A program made the translations under genes and the position numbers. From NCBI GenBank assembly GCA_017525875.1, contig JAFXSG010000051.1, positions 1 to 63,978 of the forward strand: a stretch of 63,978 nucleotides of DNA, read 5' to 3'. Every line of letters begins with the position of its first letter. Position 1 is the stretch's first letter. This document shows, piece after piece, positions 6,364 to 14,772 of the stretch. The DNA comes from Clostridia bacterium. GTDB taxonomy: Bacteria; Bacillota; Clostridia; Christensenellales; CAG-138. The notes beneath the pieces were generated by a model that was not told the DNA's origin, did no database searches, and worked only from the letters and a program-made list of their open reading frames with translations.

Positions 6364-7569
6364 ATGCTGAAAAACATCGGAAAGAATTTGATAAAATCAG
6401 CGGCGTGCCTGCTTGCCGCCGCGATGCTTTCGTGCTTTTCGCTTCCAAACCATGCCAAAGCCGATACGGCTCCCGTCGATACCAGCAGCGCCAAAGCTTG
6501 CCTGCTTATCGAGGCAAAGACGGGCAAACCGCTCTTCGAATACAACTCGGGCGAAGAGCTCCCGGCAGCGGGGCTCAGCCGCCTTGCCGCGCTTCTCGTG
6601 ATCTGCGAAGCGTTCGACAGGGGGGAGATGGACAAAGCAGCACTCGTGACCGTCAGCGACCGGGCTTCACGGATCGGCGGGACGACCGCGTTCCTCCGCG
6701 CAAACGAGCAGATCGACGCGGAAAGCCTGCTGCTCGCGGCTGCGATGATCAACGCGGGCGACGCGACCGCTGCCCTCGCGAGCGCCGTCTGCGGCAGTGA
6801 GACCGCCGCTGTGATGCGCATCAACGAGCGGATGGCGGAGCTCGGCATACCGGCTTCGTTTGCCGACGTCTGCGGGGAGGACCGCCTGTTCACTGCCCGG
6901 GAGCTCGCAAGGCTCGGCTCCGCGCTGATCACGAGCGGCACGTATAATACGTACGGCACGAAGTATTATGAGAAGATCCTGCATTCGGGCGCGGGCGAAA
7001 CAGAGCTTGCGAACCCGAACAAGCTGCTGCGCCAATACTCAGGCTGTCTCGGCGTCGGTACAGGTTCCTCACAGCAGGCGGGCTACTGCGGCGTGTTCGC
7101 GGCGAAACGCGGTGAGACCGTGTTCGTTGCCGTCGTGCTGGGCGCGGATACCGGCGCGGAGCGCTTCCGGATCGGCGCCGCATTGCTCGACTGCGGTTTT
7201 TCCGCGTTCAGGAGCGTGAGGGTCGGAACTGCGGGGGAGTCCTTCGGCACGCTGCCCGTGACCGGTTCACTGGTCAGCGAGATCGAAGCCGTTTCAAATG
7301 ATGACACAGTCCTTCTGCTGAAAACGAACGGGAGCGGGTACGTGACCGGGACGGAGTTCCCGCCCGTGCTCGAAGCCCCGGTAGAAAAAGGCGATACCGT
7401 GGGCAAACTGATAATACGGGATACGGATGGAGAAGTGCTTGCGGAAACAGAGCTCGTTGCCGCGGACAGTGCTCCGAAAGCCGGATTCATAGACTGCTTC
7501 GCGTTCGTTCTCCGCGCTTTTACCGGCAGTGAATACCGCCTGAACGGCGGCGTTGCGGAACAGACGTAA
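6364..7569 (+). CDS. DacF-like D-Ala-D-Ala carboxypeptidase homologue, catalytic residues lost
   Basis: A 401-residue exported protein: signal peptide at residues 1-33, then a peptidase S11 (penicillin-binding protein 5/DacF) fold that aligns along its whole length with DacF, including the C-terminal domain ending in PKAGFIDCF. All three active-site motifs are altered: the SxxK position reads GLSR (70-73), SxN reads NAG (130-132) and KTG reads GTG (232-234). The protein cannot work by the normal serine mechanism. The reading frame is uninterrupted, codon use is normal and the locus order (deoB, dacF, M50 protease, scpA, scpB) is the usual clostridial one, so it seems to be the dacF orthologue retained as a non-enzyme. 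It might bind peptidoglycan or act as a scaffold at the spore envelope (inference). Confidence 0.85.
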   Translation: MLKNIGKNLIKSAACLLAAAMLSCFSLPNHAKADTAPVDTSSAKACLLIEAKTGKPLFEYNSGEELPAAGLSRLAALLVICEAFDRGEMDKAALVTVSDRASRIGGTTAFLRANEQIDAESLLLAAAMINAGDATAALASAVCGSETAAVMRINERMAELGIPASFADVCGEDRLFTARELARLGSALITSGTYNTYGTKYYEKILHSGAGETELANPNKLLRQYSGCLGVGTGSSQQAGYCGVFAAKRGETVFVAVVLGADTGAERFRIGAALLDCGFSAFRSVRVGTAGESFGTLPVTGSLVSEIEAVSNDDTVLLLKTNGSGYVTGTEFPPVLEAPVEKGDTVGKLIIRDTDGEVLAETELVAADSAPKAGFIDCFAFVLRAFTGSEYRLNGGVAEQT

Positions 7570-7581
7570 ATATGTTATAAT
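7553..7581 (+). promoter_or_regulatory. sigma-A promoter of the M50 protease/scpAB operon
   Basis: TTGCGG (7553-7558), 17-base spacer, TATAAT (7576-7581); it overlaps the end of the dacF-like gene and lies 85 bases upstream of the TTG start at 7666. Confidence 0.65.
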
Positions 7582-7665
7582 ACGATTGGAATTATGTGTA
7601 AAGGACTGCGGAGCGGCAGCGCCTCGATAACGCCGCCCGTTTACCGATGATAAAGGAGCTTTGAT

Positions 7666-8328
7666 TTGGAAAGTTTTGTCGATTACCTGATCTCCAGGCT
7701 TTATATCCTCCCCGCCGTGATCATCGGCCTCAGCTTTCATGAGTGGGGCCACGCATTTGCGGCGTATAAAATGGGGGACCCGACCGCGCGCAATTTGGGC
7801 AGGCTGACGCTGAACCCGCTAAAGCATATCGATCCGATAGGCTTTCTTATGATGCTCGTCTTCGGGTTCGGCTGGGCAAAGCCGGTGCCTGTAAATCCCC
7901 ATAATTACCGAAACTACAGGATCGGTGAGATCGTCGTTTCCCTTGCGGGCGTAACGATGAATCTCATCCTGGCGGTCATCAGCGCGATCATCCTCGCCGC
8001 GTACTACAAGTATGCGGGCGTGGAATTCATCGCGAGCACGGCCGGCACCCGCTTGAACGTGATCATCTATTATTTCATCATGCTCAACCTTTGCCTGCTG
8101 GTCTTTAACCTCATACCGATCTATCCGCTCGACGGCTTCCACGTCGCGGAGGTATTGCTCGCAAAGCCCCTCGGGCCGAAGGTCTTCCTTTTCCTGCGCA
8201 ATTACGGCCAGTACATCCTGATCGGCATACTGCTCCTCGGCAGGAGCGGCTTTTCACCGGTCGGATACATCGCCGGGAAGCTGTATTCCGTCGTGACCTC
8301 ATTCGCGTTCTGGGTCTTCGGGGTGTAA
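7666..8328 (+). CDS. site-2-protease-type intramembrane metalloprotease (M50)
   Basis: A 220-residue polytopic membrane protein that belongs to the compact YwhC/Rip-like branch of peptidase family M50. The zinc-binding motif HEWGH sits in the first membrane helix (residues 25-29), and the third zinc ligand lies in NLIPIYPLDGFH. Several hydrophobic segments flank these motifs. The start is TTG, preceded by AAAGGAG. In Clostridia this gene is commonly placed just upstream of scpA-scpB, as here, but the substrate of this branch is not known. Alternative calls are unlikely given the intact motif pair. Confidence 0.92.
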   Translation: MESFVDYLISRLYILPAVIIGLSFHEWGHAFAAYKMGDPTARNLGRLTLNPLKHIDPIGFLMMLVFGFGWAKPVPVNPHNYRNYRIGEIVVSLAGVTMNLILAVISAIILAAYYKYAGVEFIASTAGTRLNVIIYYFIMLNLCLLVFNLIPIYPLDGFHVAEVLLAKPLGPKVFLFLRNYGQYILIGILLLGRSGFSPVGYIAGKLYSVVTSFAFWVFGV

Positions 8329-8362
8329 GCAAAAACGATAAATCTTTGAAAGGAGCGGCTCG

Positions 8363-9127
8363 ATGGATTACCGCGTTCATATAAAGCAGTTCGACGGGCC
8401 GCTTGACCTGCTGCTTCACCTTGTTGAAAAATCGGAGCTTGATATCCGGGATATCTTCGTTTCCGAGATAACCTCGGAGTTCCTTGAATACATGAAACAG
8501 CTCGACCAGCTCGATGCGGACGCCGCAAGCGAGTTCCTGACCGTCGCCGCAACGCTCGTCTACGCCAAATCCCGTTCGCTCTTCCCGCCGGAACCAAAGG
8601 AGGATGGCGAGGAAGAGGAGGATCCGGCGGAAATGCTCGTCCGCAGGCTGCGCGAATACAAGGCCTTCAAGGAAGCGTCCGAAGCGATGCGTCAGCTCGC
8701 CAGGACCGCCTCCGAAATGCGCACCAAGCAACCGGAGGAGTTCCCGCTCCCGCCGAAGGAGATCATCCTTCGCGATACGACCGTCGAACGCCTCTTCGAG
8801 GCCATGCTTGCCGCACTGAACCGCGTTCCGGAAGCGGAAACGGTCAAGACCGTCCACTCGGTCAAAAAGGATACTTACACGATCCGTTCCTGTTCGCGCA
8901 AGATAAGGGACCGCCTGCGGCAGGACCGCGGCAAAACGACCTTCACAAACCTTGTGAACGGTGCGGGCAGGATGGAGATCATCGTCACCTTCATGTCCAT
9001 TCTGGAGATGATCACCGGCGGAGAGATACGCGTGGAACAGAAGAAATACTGCGGCGAGATCTTCATAATCGAGCAGAAGCTTTTAAAGAACGACGAAAAC
9101 ATTAACTATACGGATGAGCAGGACTAA
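8363..9127 (+). CDS. scpA: segregation and condensation protein A (kleisin)
   Basis: Kleisin subunit that bridges SMC heads in the bacterial condensin complex and acts in chromosome segregation. The 254-residue protein opens with the highly conserved YRVHIKQFDGPLDLLLHLVE block, followed by the helical N-domain (ELDIRDIFVSEITSEFLEYM), an acidic linker (EDGEEEEDPAE) and the winged-helix C-terminal domain. AAAGGAG precedes the ATG. Its 3' end overlaps the start of scpB by 14 bases, consistent with stoichiometric coupling. Length matches the family. Confidence 0.97.
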   Translation: MDYRVHIKQFDGPLDLLLHLVEKSELDIRDIFVSEITSEFLEYMKQLDQLDADAASEFLTVAATLVYAKSRSLFPPEPKEDGEEEEDPAEMLVRRLREYKAFKEASEAMRQLARTASEMRTKQPEEFPLPPKEIILRDTTVERLFEAMLAALNRVPEAETVKTVHSVKKDTYTIRSCSRKIRDRLRQDRGKTTFTNLVNGAGRMEIIVTFMSILEMITGGEIRVEQKKYCGEIFIIEQKLLKNDENINYTDEQD

Positions 9128-9746
9128 TATGGAAAATCAGGACGACATCACGAACAGCGGCCCCGCGGAGAAAGGGGCATCCAAAGAGGAATCCTTTTCA
9201 AACGAGGAATTTTTCGGCGCGGTAGAAAGCCTGCTCTTCGTCTCCGGAGAGCCGATCGGCTTTGCCGAGCTCGTACGCGTGTTCGATATCCCGGAGCAGA
9301 AGGTCATCGCCCTGCTCTCTGAGATGGAGTGGCAGATGCGCGGAGCGGGCAGGGGAGTGCTTCCGTTCATCACGGGCTCCACGGTCCAGCTCGTAACGAA
9401 CCCGCGTTATAACAGCACGGTCGTATCGCTGCTTTCGCCGCCCGAGGAGCGCACCATGAGCGATTCCATGATGGAGACCCTCTCCGTTATCGCATACCGT
9501 CAGCCCGTCACAAGGGCGGATATCGAAGCCGTGCGCGGCGTCCGGTGCGAGTACTCCGTAACGCAGCTGCTCAAACAGGGCCTTATCTGCGAACTCGGCA
9601 GAAAGGACTGCATCGGAAGGCCGATGCTGTTCGGAACGACGGATAAATTCCTCAGAAAGTTCGGCCTGCATTCCCTTGAGGACCTTCCGCCGATGCCCGA
9701 TCCGGACGACGGCGAAGGCTCGGACGGCCAGATCGGCGTCGTTTGA
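9114..9746 (+). CDS. scpB: segregation and condensation protein B
   Basis: Partner of ScpA in the SMC condensin. The 210-residue protein has an acidic N-terminal extension, then two winged-helix domains: FFGAVESLLFVSGEPIGFAELV and the conserved block DSMMETLSVIAYRQPVTRADIEAVRGV, ending with the typical FGTTDKFLRKFGLHSLEDLPP. The ATG at 9114 overlaps scpA; a second in-frame ATG at 9129 is an equally possible start. Both lie within the scpA 3' end or just beyond it, so translation is likely coupled. Confidence 0.97.
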   Translation: MSRTNMENQDDITNSGPAEKGASKEESFSNEEFFGAVESLLFVSGEPIGFAELVRVFDIPEQKVIALLSEMEWQMRGAGRGVLPFITGSTVQLVTNPRYNSTVVSLLSPPEERTMSDSMMETLSVIAYRQPVTRADIEAVRGVRCEYSVTQLLKQGLICELGRKDCIGRPMLFGTTDKFLRKFGLHSLEDLPPMPDPDDGEGSDGQIGVV

Positions 9747-9829
9747 GCAGGAAAAAGGTCTGTTTTGCCCGAAAACCCGATATTATTCTGTATTTAATGC
9801 AGCAAATGGTGTATAATCCCAATAAACTA

Positions 9830-9858
9830 TTGCGAAAATCCGCCGAATGCTATAAAAT
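9830..9858 (+). promoter_or_regulatory. promoter of the Asp23-fakA-recG operon
   Basis: TTGCGA (9830-9835), 17 bases, TAAAAT (9853-9858). Another TATAAT at 9812-9817 has no clear -35 box. The stretch 9747-9899 is A+T-rich and gene-free. Confidence 0.55.
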
Positions 9859-9899
9859 AGTCTAAACTATGCATTTGCATAAAAACAGGAGGTGCAATC

Positions 9900-10253
9900 A
9901 TGGAAGCAACGATCAAGAACGAATACGGCACCATTACACTAAACGAAGATCTGATCGCAAGCATCGCGGGTTATGCGGCTTGCGAGAATTACGGTATAGT
10001 TGCTATGAACAGCAAGACCGCAGGCGACACGCTCCGCCAGATGATCGGCAGTGAAAACGTCCGCCGCGGCGTTAAGGTCACGACCCTTGAGGACAACAGG
10101 GTGGATATCGATCTTTTCGTCACGCTGCTTTACGGCATTTCTTTCCCAGCAGTTGCGGAGAACGCCATGAGCAATGTCAAATACCGTGTGGAAGAGCTCT
10201 CCGGCATCAAGGTGCGCAAAGTCAATTTCTATATCGAGAGCATCCAGGTCTGA
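9900..10253 (+). CDS. Asp23/Gls24-family envelope stress protein (YloU-like)
   Basis: A 117-residue cytoplasmic protein of the Asp23 family. The characteristic features are the N-terminal strand YGTITLNEDLIASIAGYAA, the central VRRGVKVTTLEDNRVDIDLFVTLLYGISFP block and the C-terminal YRVEELSGIKVRKVNFYIESI. Family members associate with the membrane or envelope and are often encoded upstream of the DAK2-domain protein FakA, as here, but a direct functional link is not established. A strong AGGAGGTG site precedes the ATG. A second Asp23 protein is encoded at 35027. Confidence 0.93.
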   Translation: MEATIKNEYGTITLNEDLIASIAGYAACENYGIVAMNSKTAGDTLRQMIGSENVRRGVKVTTLEDNRVDIDLFVTLLYGISFPAVAENAMSNVKYRVEELSGIKVRKVNFYIESIQV

Positions 10254-10282
10254 TTCCGGTGTAACCGTTGGAGGATAGAGTT

Positions 10283-11917
10283 TTGTTAGAACGTACGATT
10301 GACGGGTCCTTGTTCCGTGAAATGCTGCTCATGGGAGCAGCCTGCCTTGAAAAGAACAAGCAGACTATCGACTCGATGAATGTTTTCCCGGTCCCGGACG
10401 GAGATACCGGAACCAATATGTCAATGACGATGCAGCGCGCGGTAACGGAGATCAATGGCGTCAAGTCAAACTCCGTTGAAGATATCGCCGCCGCACTTGC
10501 GACCGGCGCTCTCAAAGGCGCAAGGGGCAACTCCGGCGTCATCCTTTCCCAGATCTTCCGCGGCTTCTCCCGCGCGATGAAGGGCACGAAGGACGTGATC
10601 ACCCCCGAGCTGCTCTCCGAAGCGCTCACCAGCGGCACGGAAGCTGCATACAAAGCCGTCATGAAGCCCAAGGAAGGCACGATGCTGACCGTCGCCCGCA
10701 TGATGAGCGAGGCCGTTTCCAAGGCCGTCGCCGGCGGTGCGAACGCTTATTCGGTCGTCGACGTCATGCTCGAAAGCGGCGAAGAAGCGCTCCGCCTCAC
10801 TCCGGATCTGCTGCCCGTCCTCAAGGAAGCGGGTGTGCTCGATTCCGGCGGTATGGGCCTTCTGACCATCTATCGCGGTTTCAAAATGGCGATGGACGGC
10901 GAGGAGATCTCCGATTCGTTCAAGTTCAGCGTCGAAGAGGAACCGGCGCAGCAGGATATCACGCTTGAAGACGTGAGCGAGATCAAGTTCGGCTACTGCA
11001 CCGAGTTTTTCGTTACAAGGATCTCCGATACGCTTGCAGCGAACGAAGTCGAGAGGTTCCGTGAAAAACTGATGAAGATCGGCGATTCCGTCGTTGTCGT
11101 GCACGATGACGGAATGATCAAGGTCCACGTGCATTCCAACGATCCCGGCAAGGTGCTGCAGCTTGCTCTCCGCCTCGGCGAGATCGACAAGATCAAGATC
11201 GAAAACATGCGCGAGCAGAACCGCCAGATCGCGGAGCAGTTAAAGGCCAGCGAAAAAGAGCTTGCCGTCGTCGCCGTCAGCGCAGGCGAAGGCATCGACG
11301 CAGTGCTCGAGAGCCTCGGCGTGGATTCCATCATCCCCGGCGGGCAGACGATGAACCCCAGCATCGACGTTATCGCTCAGGCGATCAAAAAAGCCAATGC
11401 AAGGAACGTGTTCGTTCTCCCCAACAACCCGAACATCATCATGGCTGCCCAGCAGGCGGCCGAGATCAGCGACCGCAACGTCGTCGTGATCCCCACAAAG
11501 ACGATCGTTCAGGGCATCTCCGCGATGATCGGCTTCAATCCCGATGTTGACATTGAGACCAATACCGAAAGCATGAAGGAAGCTGTCGAAAACGTGCTTT
11601 CCGGCTCCGTCACCTACGCCGTACGCGATACGCAGTTCGAGGGCAAGGTCATCAATCAGAACGACATTATCGGCATCATCGAAGGCAAAATCGAGGTCGT
11701 TTCCGGCAACGTCGCCGAAGCGGCCGGCAGGCTGATCGACGAGATGCTCGAAAAACGCGGTCAGGACGGTATCGTCTCGCTCTACTACGGCAGCGATACT
11801 CCCAAGGAGGATGCGGAGGCTCTCTGCGAACAGTGCCAGCAGAAGTATCCCGAAGCGGAGTTTGCCGTCCAGTACGGCGGTCAGCCCCTGTATTACTACT
11901 ATATAGCGGTGGAATAA
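10283..11917 (+). CDS. fakA: DAK2-domain fatty acid kinase subunit FakA (YloV-like)
   Basis: ATP-binding subunit that, with DegV-type FakB partners, phosphorylates exogenous fatty acids. The 544-residue protein starts with a DAK2 domain containing the Mg-ATP motif NVFPVPDGDTGTNMSMTM (around residue 32) and GARGNSGVILSQIFRG, followed by the DAK1-like C-terminal domain (VVAVSAGEGIDAVLESLGVD and IIPGGQTMNPSIDVIAQAI). I chose the TTG at 10283 because GGAGG lies 8 bases upstream of it and the protein then begins at the conserved LERTIDG; the frame extends to another TTG at 10268. It follows the Asp23 gene and precedes recG by one base. Confidence 0.93.
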   Translation: MLERTIDGSLFREMLLMGAACLEKNKQTIDSMNVFPVPDGDTGTNMSMTMQRAVTEINGVKSNSVEDIAAALATGALKGARGNSGVILSQIFRGFSRAMKGTKDVITPELLSEALTSGTEAAYKAVMKPKEGTMLTVARMMSEAVSKAVAGGANAYSVVDVMLESGEEALRLTPDLLPVLKEAGVLDSGGMGLLTIYRGFKMAMDGEEISDSFKFSVEEEPAQQDITLEDVSEIKFGYCTEFFVTRISDTLAANEVERFREKLMKIGDSVVVVHDDGMIKVHVHSNDPGKVLQLALRLGEIDKIKIENMREQNRQIAEQLKASEKELAVVAVSAGEGIDAVLESLGVDSIIPGGQTMNPSIDVIAQAIKKANARNVFVLPNNPNIIMAAQQAAEISDRNVVVIPTKTIVQGISAMIGFNPDVDIETNTESMKEAVENVLSGSVTYAVRDTQFEGKVINQNDIIGIIEGKIEVVSGNVAEAAGRLIDEMLEKRGQDGIVSLYYGSDTPKEDAEALCEQCQQKYPEAEFAVQYGGQPLYYYYIAVE

Positions 11918-11918
11918 A

Positions 11919-13940
11919 TTGGCATCGGATCCTACCCAGCCGTTAACAACTATCAAAGGAATAGGCCCCGGGCGAGCAGAGCTCTTCGCCCGTCTGGGGC
12001 TTTTTTCGTTGAACGATCTTTTGGAATTCCTGCCGCGCAGCTATCTCGATTATTCGCGGCCGAAAAAGATCGCGGATATCGAGGACGGTGAGGCCGCCGC
12101 AGTGCGGATCGGCTTTATCGGCCCGGCAAAGCTCTTCCGCTCAAAAACAAAAGTGACCGTGACGACCGTCTCGATAGGGGACGAAACGGGGAATATGACC
12201 GCCTCCTGGTTCAATCAGCCCTATATCATGAAGGCTGTTCCGAAGGAACCGGGCGGATACATCGTCGGCACGATGGACAGGCGCAGCGGCGCCCGCTTCC
12301 TTCGCGCTTCGTTTATGAAGGAGCTCCCGGGCGTCGTTCCCGTCTATCCGCTCGTGAAGGGCCTCAATCAGGCTTCCGTCCGAAAGGCGGTCAAAGCGGC
12401 GCTCGACGCTTGCCTTGACGGCGTCGAAGAGACCCTGCCGAAGCGTATCATCACCGAGTACGGTCTGATCCCGCTCCGCGAAGCGATCTCGGAAGTGCAT
12501 TTCCCGAAAGATCCGGAAACGCTTAAAAAAGCGCGCCGCCGTCTCGCGTTCGAGGACGCCGCGGTACTCACGATCGTGCTTGAAAAACTGCGCAGCGTAA
12601 AGAAAAGCACAAGCGGCATCAGCTTCAATACCGTCGGTATCCTCGGCGAATTCCTCCCGCTGCTGCCGTTTGAACCGACCGATGCGCAGTACGGCGTAAT
12701 GAACGAGATCGCGCTTGATATGGCGTCGGATCAGCCTATGAGCCGCCTCATCCAGGGCGACGTCGGCTCCGGCAAGACCGTCCTCGCGCTCTACGCAATG
12801 TACGTAGCCGCGAAAAACGGTTATCAGTCCGTTCTCATGGCTCCCACGGAGATCCTCGCGGAACAGCATTTCAAGCAGCTCAGGCATTTCTTCGGCGAGC
12901 GCGCCGCGATACTGACCGGGCATATGACGGCAAAGGAACGCCGTGAAGCGCTTGCCGGCATCGCGGACGGAAGCACGATCGCCGTCTGCGGAACGCACGC
13001 ACTGATCGAGAACGGCGTTGAGTTTTCAAACCTCGGCGTCGTCATAACCGACGAACAGCACCGCTTCGGAGTACGTCAGCGGGCTGCCATTGGGAAAAAG
13101 GGCGAAGCGCCCGACACGCTGATAATGAGCGCCACGCCGATACCGAGAACGCTTTCACTGATCCTGTACGGCGATCTCGATATCTCCACGGTCCGCGGCA
13201 TGCCGCCGGGCAGAAAACCCGCCGTGACCAAGCTCGTTCCGGAGCGCAAACGCGCCGATATGTACCGCTACATCGAAGAACTGATCGCCGACGAGCGTAT
13301 CCAGGCATACGTCGTCTGCCCGATGATCGAGGAAAACGAGGAGCTTGAAGGCGTACGCTCGGCGGAATCGCTTTATGAAGAGCTCAGGGGAAATCTTTCC
13401 CTGCGCATCGGGCTTCTCCACGGCAGGATGAAGAACGGCGAAAAAGACGAGCTGATGGAGCGCTTCCGCAAAGGCGAGCTCGATATGCTCGTTTCCACGA
13501 CCGTCATCGAGGTCGGAGTGGACGTTCCCAACGCCTGCATCATGGTCATCGAATCGGCGGAGCGCTTCGGCCTTGCGCAGCTGCATCAGCTTCGCGGCCG
13601 TGTAGGGCGGGGCGATAAGCAGAGCTATTGCTTCCTGCTGACCGGCTCCGGCTCGAAGACGGCCCTCGAGCGGCTGCGTTTCCTCACGGAGACGAGCGAC
13701 GGATTCAGGATCGCGGAAAAGGATCTCGAACTGCGCGGCCCGGGCGAACTCATAGGCATGCGCCAGCACGGCATCAGTGAATTCGGCGCGGCCGCGCTCG
13801 CGATGGATATCGAAACGCTGCGTCTCGCCAAGGAGTGCGCTGCCTCGCTGCTTTCCGGGCCCGAAGATGAAAGCGCAAAGATCATCGAAAAAGCGATGCG
13901 CAAATACGCACGCTCTCTCGAGAACGTTGCGATAAATTAA
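11919..13940 (+). CDS. recG: ATP-dependent DNA helicase RecG
   Basis: Remodels stalled replication forks and Holliday junctions. The 673-residue protein has the N-terminal wedge/OB domain (TTIKGIGPGRAELFARLG, DLLEFLPRSYLDYS), then superfamily 2 helicase motifs: Walker A GDVGSGKTVLAL, motif Ia LMAPTEILAEQHF, DEQHRFGVRQR, SATPIPRTLSL, and the C-terminal STTVIEVGVDVPNA and QLHQLRGRVGRG with the TRG region. The start is TTG, one base after the fakA stop codon, so translation is probably coupled. Length is typical. Confidence 0.97.
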   Translation: MASDPTQPLTTIKGIGPGRAELFARLGLFSLNDLLEFLPRSYLDYSRPKKIADIEDGEAAAVRIGFIGPAKLFRSKTKVTVTTVSIGDETGNMTASWFNQPYIMKAVPKEPGGYIVGTMDRRSGARFLRASFMKELPGVVPVYPLVKGLNQASVRKAVKAALDACLDGVEETLPKRIITEYGLIPLREAISEVHFPKDPETLKKARRRLAFEDAAVLTIVLEKLRSVKKSTSGISFNTVGILGEFLPLLPFEPTDAQYGVMNEIALDMASDQPMSRLIQGDVGSGKTVLALYAMYVAAKNGYQSVLMAPTEILAEQHFKQLRHFFGERAAILTGHMTAKERREALAGIADGSTIAVCGTHALIENGVEFSNLGVVITDEQHRFGVRQRAAIGKKGEAPDTLIMSATPIPRTLSLILYGDLDISTVRGMPPGRKPAVTKLVPERKRADMYRYIEELIADERIQAYVVCPMIEENEELEGVRSAESLYEELRGNLSLRIGLLHGRMKNGEKDELMERFRKGELDMLVSTTVIEVGVDVPNACIMVIESAERFGLAQLHQLRGRVGRGDKQSYCFLLTGSGSKTALERLRFLTETSDGFRIAEKDLELRGPGELIGMRQHGISEFGAAALAMDIETLRLAKECAASLLSGPEDESAKIIEKAMRKYARSLENVAIN

Positions 13941-13984
13941 ATACAGATTTTTCCTATCATATTTTCGTCAAAAAAGAACAAATT

Positions 13985-14040
13985 AAGAGCGCACGGTGAG
14001 TGAACGGGGAACAGCGTCACAGAGTCGTGAGCTCTTTTTT
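13985..14040 (+). terminator. probable terminator after recG
   Basis: AAGAGCGCAC (13985-13994) pairs with GTGAGCTCTT (14027-14036) with one mismatch across a long loop, followed by a run of T. It separates recG from the SASP genes. The region 13941-14121 holds no gene. Confidence 0.5.
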
Positions 14041-14121
14041 GTCCCCGCCGCTCCGTGAAAGATAGTCCGCGCCGCCCGCAAAAAGGCGGTGCGGGCAGCA
14101 ACAGAAACGGAGGTGAAACAA

Positions 14122-14316
14122 ATGGCGTCAAAAAGCAGCAGGCTCGCAGTTCCCGAAGCACGCACCGCTCTTGAGCAGTTCAAGAACGAGGTCGCTTCCT
14201 CTATGAACATCGAACTGAACAACGGCTATAACGGCGATATCAGCGCTCGCGATGCAGGTCGTATCGGCGGCCAGATGGTCCGCAGGATGATCAGCTACGC
14301 AGAGCAGAACATGTGA
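14122..14316 (+). CDS. alpha/beta-type small acid-soluble spore protein
   Basis: A 64-residue DNA-binding spore protein that saturates and protects the dormant spore chromosome. It has both SASP signatures: the GPR-protease site region FKNEVASSMNIEL and the C-terminal block GYNGDISARDAGRIGGQMV. Strong CGGAGGTG ribosome-binding site. A second, paralogous SASP gene follows 74 bases downstream, so this is a tandem duplication. Forespore (sigma-G) expression is expected for the family, but I could not find a convincing sigma-G promoter just upstream. Confidence 0.95.
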   Translation: MASKSSRLAVPEARTALEQFKNEVASSMNIELNNGYNGDISARDAGRIGGQMVRRMISYAEQNM

Positions 14317-14390
14317 TCGTTTTGCACGACCGCACCCGTGATGAGAAAAACAGGCCTTAAGGCCGACTGAATATGATAAGGAGAATCATT

Positions 14391-14648
14391 ATGTACAACA
14401 ACAGCAACAAAAGCAACAGCAGCAACAGGGAAATGAAGAGCAGGCTCGGCAATTTCAAGAACGAGGTCGCTTCTTCCATGAACATCAACCTTCAGAACGG
14501 TTACAACGGCGATATCGCCGCTCGCGACGCAGGCCGTATCGGCGGTCAGATGGTCAAGCGCATGATCGAGTATGCCGAGAACAACATGAACGGCAGCATG
14601 AACTCCATGAACAATTCGAACTCCGGTTCGAACAACATGATGAGGTAA
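14391..14648 (+). CDS. alpha/beta-type small acid-soluble spore protein, second copy
   Basis: An 85-residue paralogue of the preceding gene; the core from FKNEVASSMNINLQNGYNGD to RIGGQMVKRMIEYAENN is nearly identical. It differs in having Asn/Ser-rich ends (YNNSNKSNSSN at the start, and a tail of Asn, Ser, Gly and Met after residue 67). The ATG at 14391 has AAGGAG upstream and was preferred over an in-frame ATG at 14373. The gene is followed by a strong stem-loop. It should be made in the forespore with its neighbour. Confidence 0.95.
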   Translation: MYNNSNKSNSSNREMKSRLGNFKNEVASSMNINLQNGYNGDIAARDAGRIGGQMVKRMIEYAENNMNGSMNSMNNSNSGSNNMMR

Positions 14649-14716
14649 CCATTTCCGAGGCAGATCTTTGATCCCGGCACAGGGCTTGAGCTGCGCGCGG
14701 GAACCGAAATCCCCAA

Positions 14717-14766
14717 CAAAAAAAGCACCGCTCCCTTCATCGCGAGGGGAGCGGCGCCGCTTTTTT
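14717..14766. terminator. bidirectional terminator between SASP genes and thioesterase
   Basis: CCGCTCCC pairs with GGGAGCGG inside a longer stem flanked by AAAAAAA on the left and TTTTTT on the right, so it can end both the plus-strand SASP transcript and the minus-strand thioesterase transcript. Confidence 0.85.
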
Positions 14767-14772
14767 ACAGCA

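Noticed and set aside
9114-9128. Frameshift between scpA and scpB
   Set aside because: Both proteins are complete and the short overlap is the usual coupling seen in this pair.
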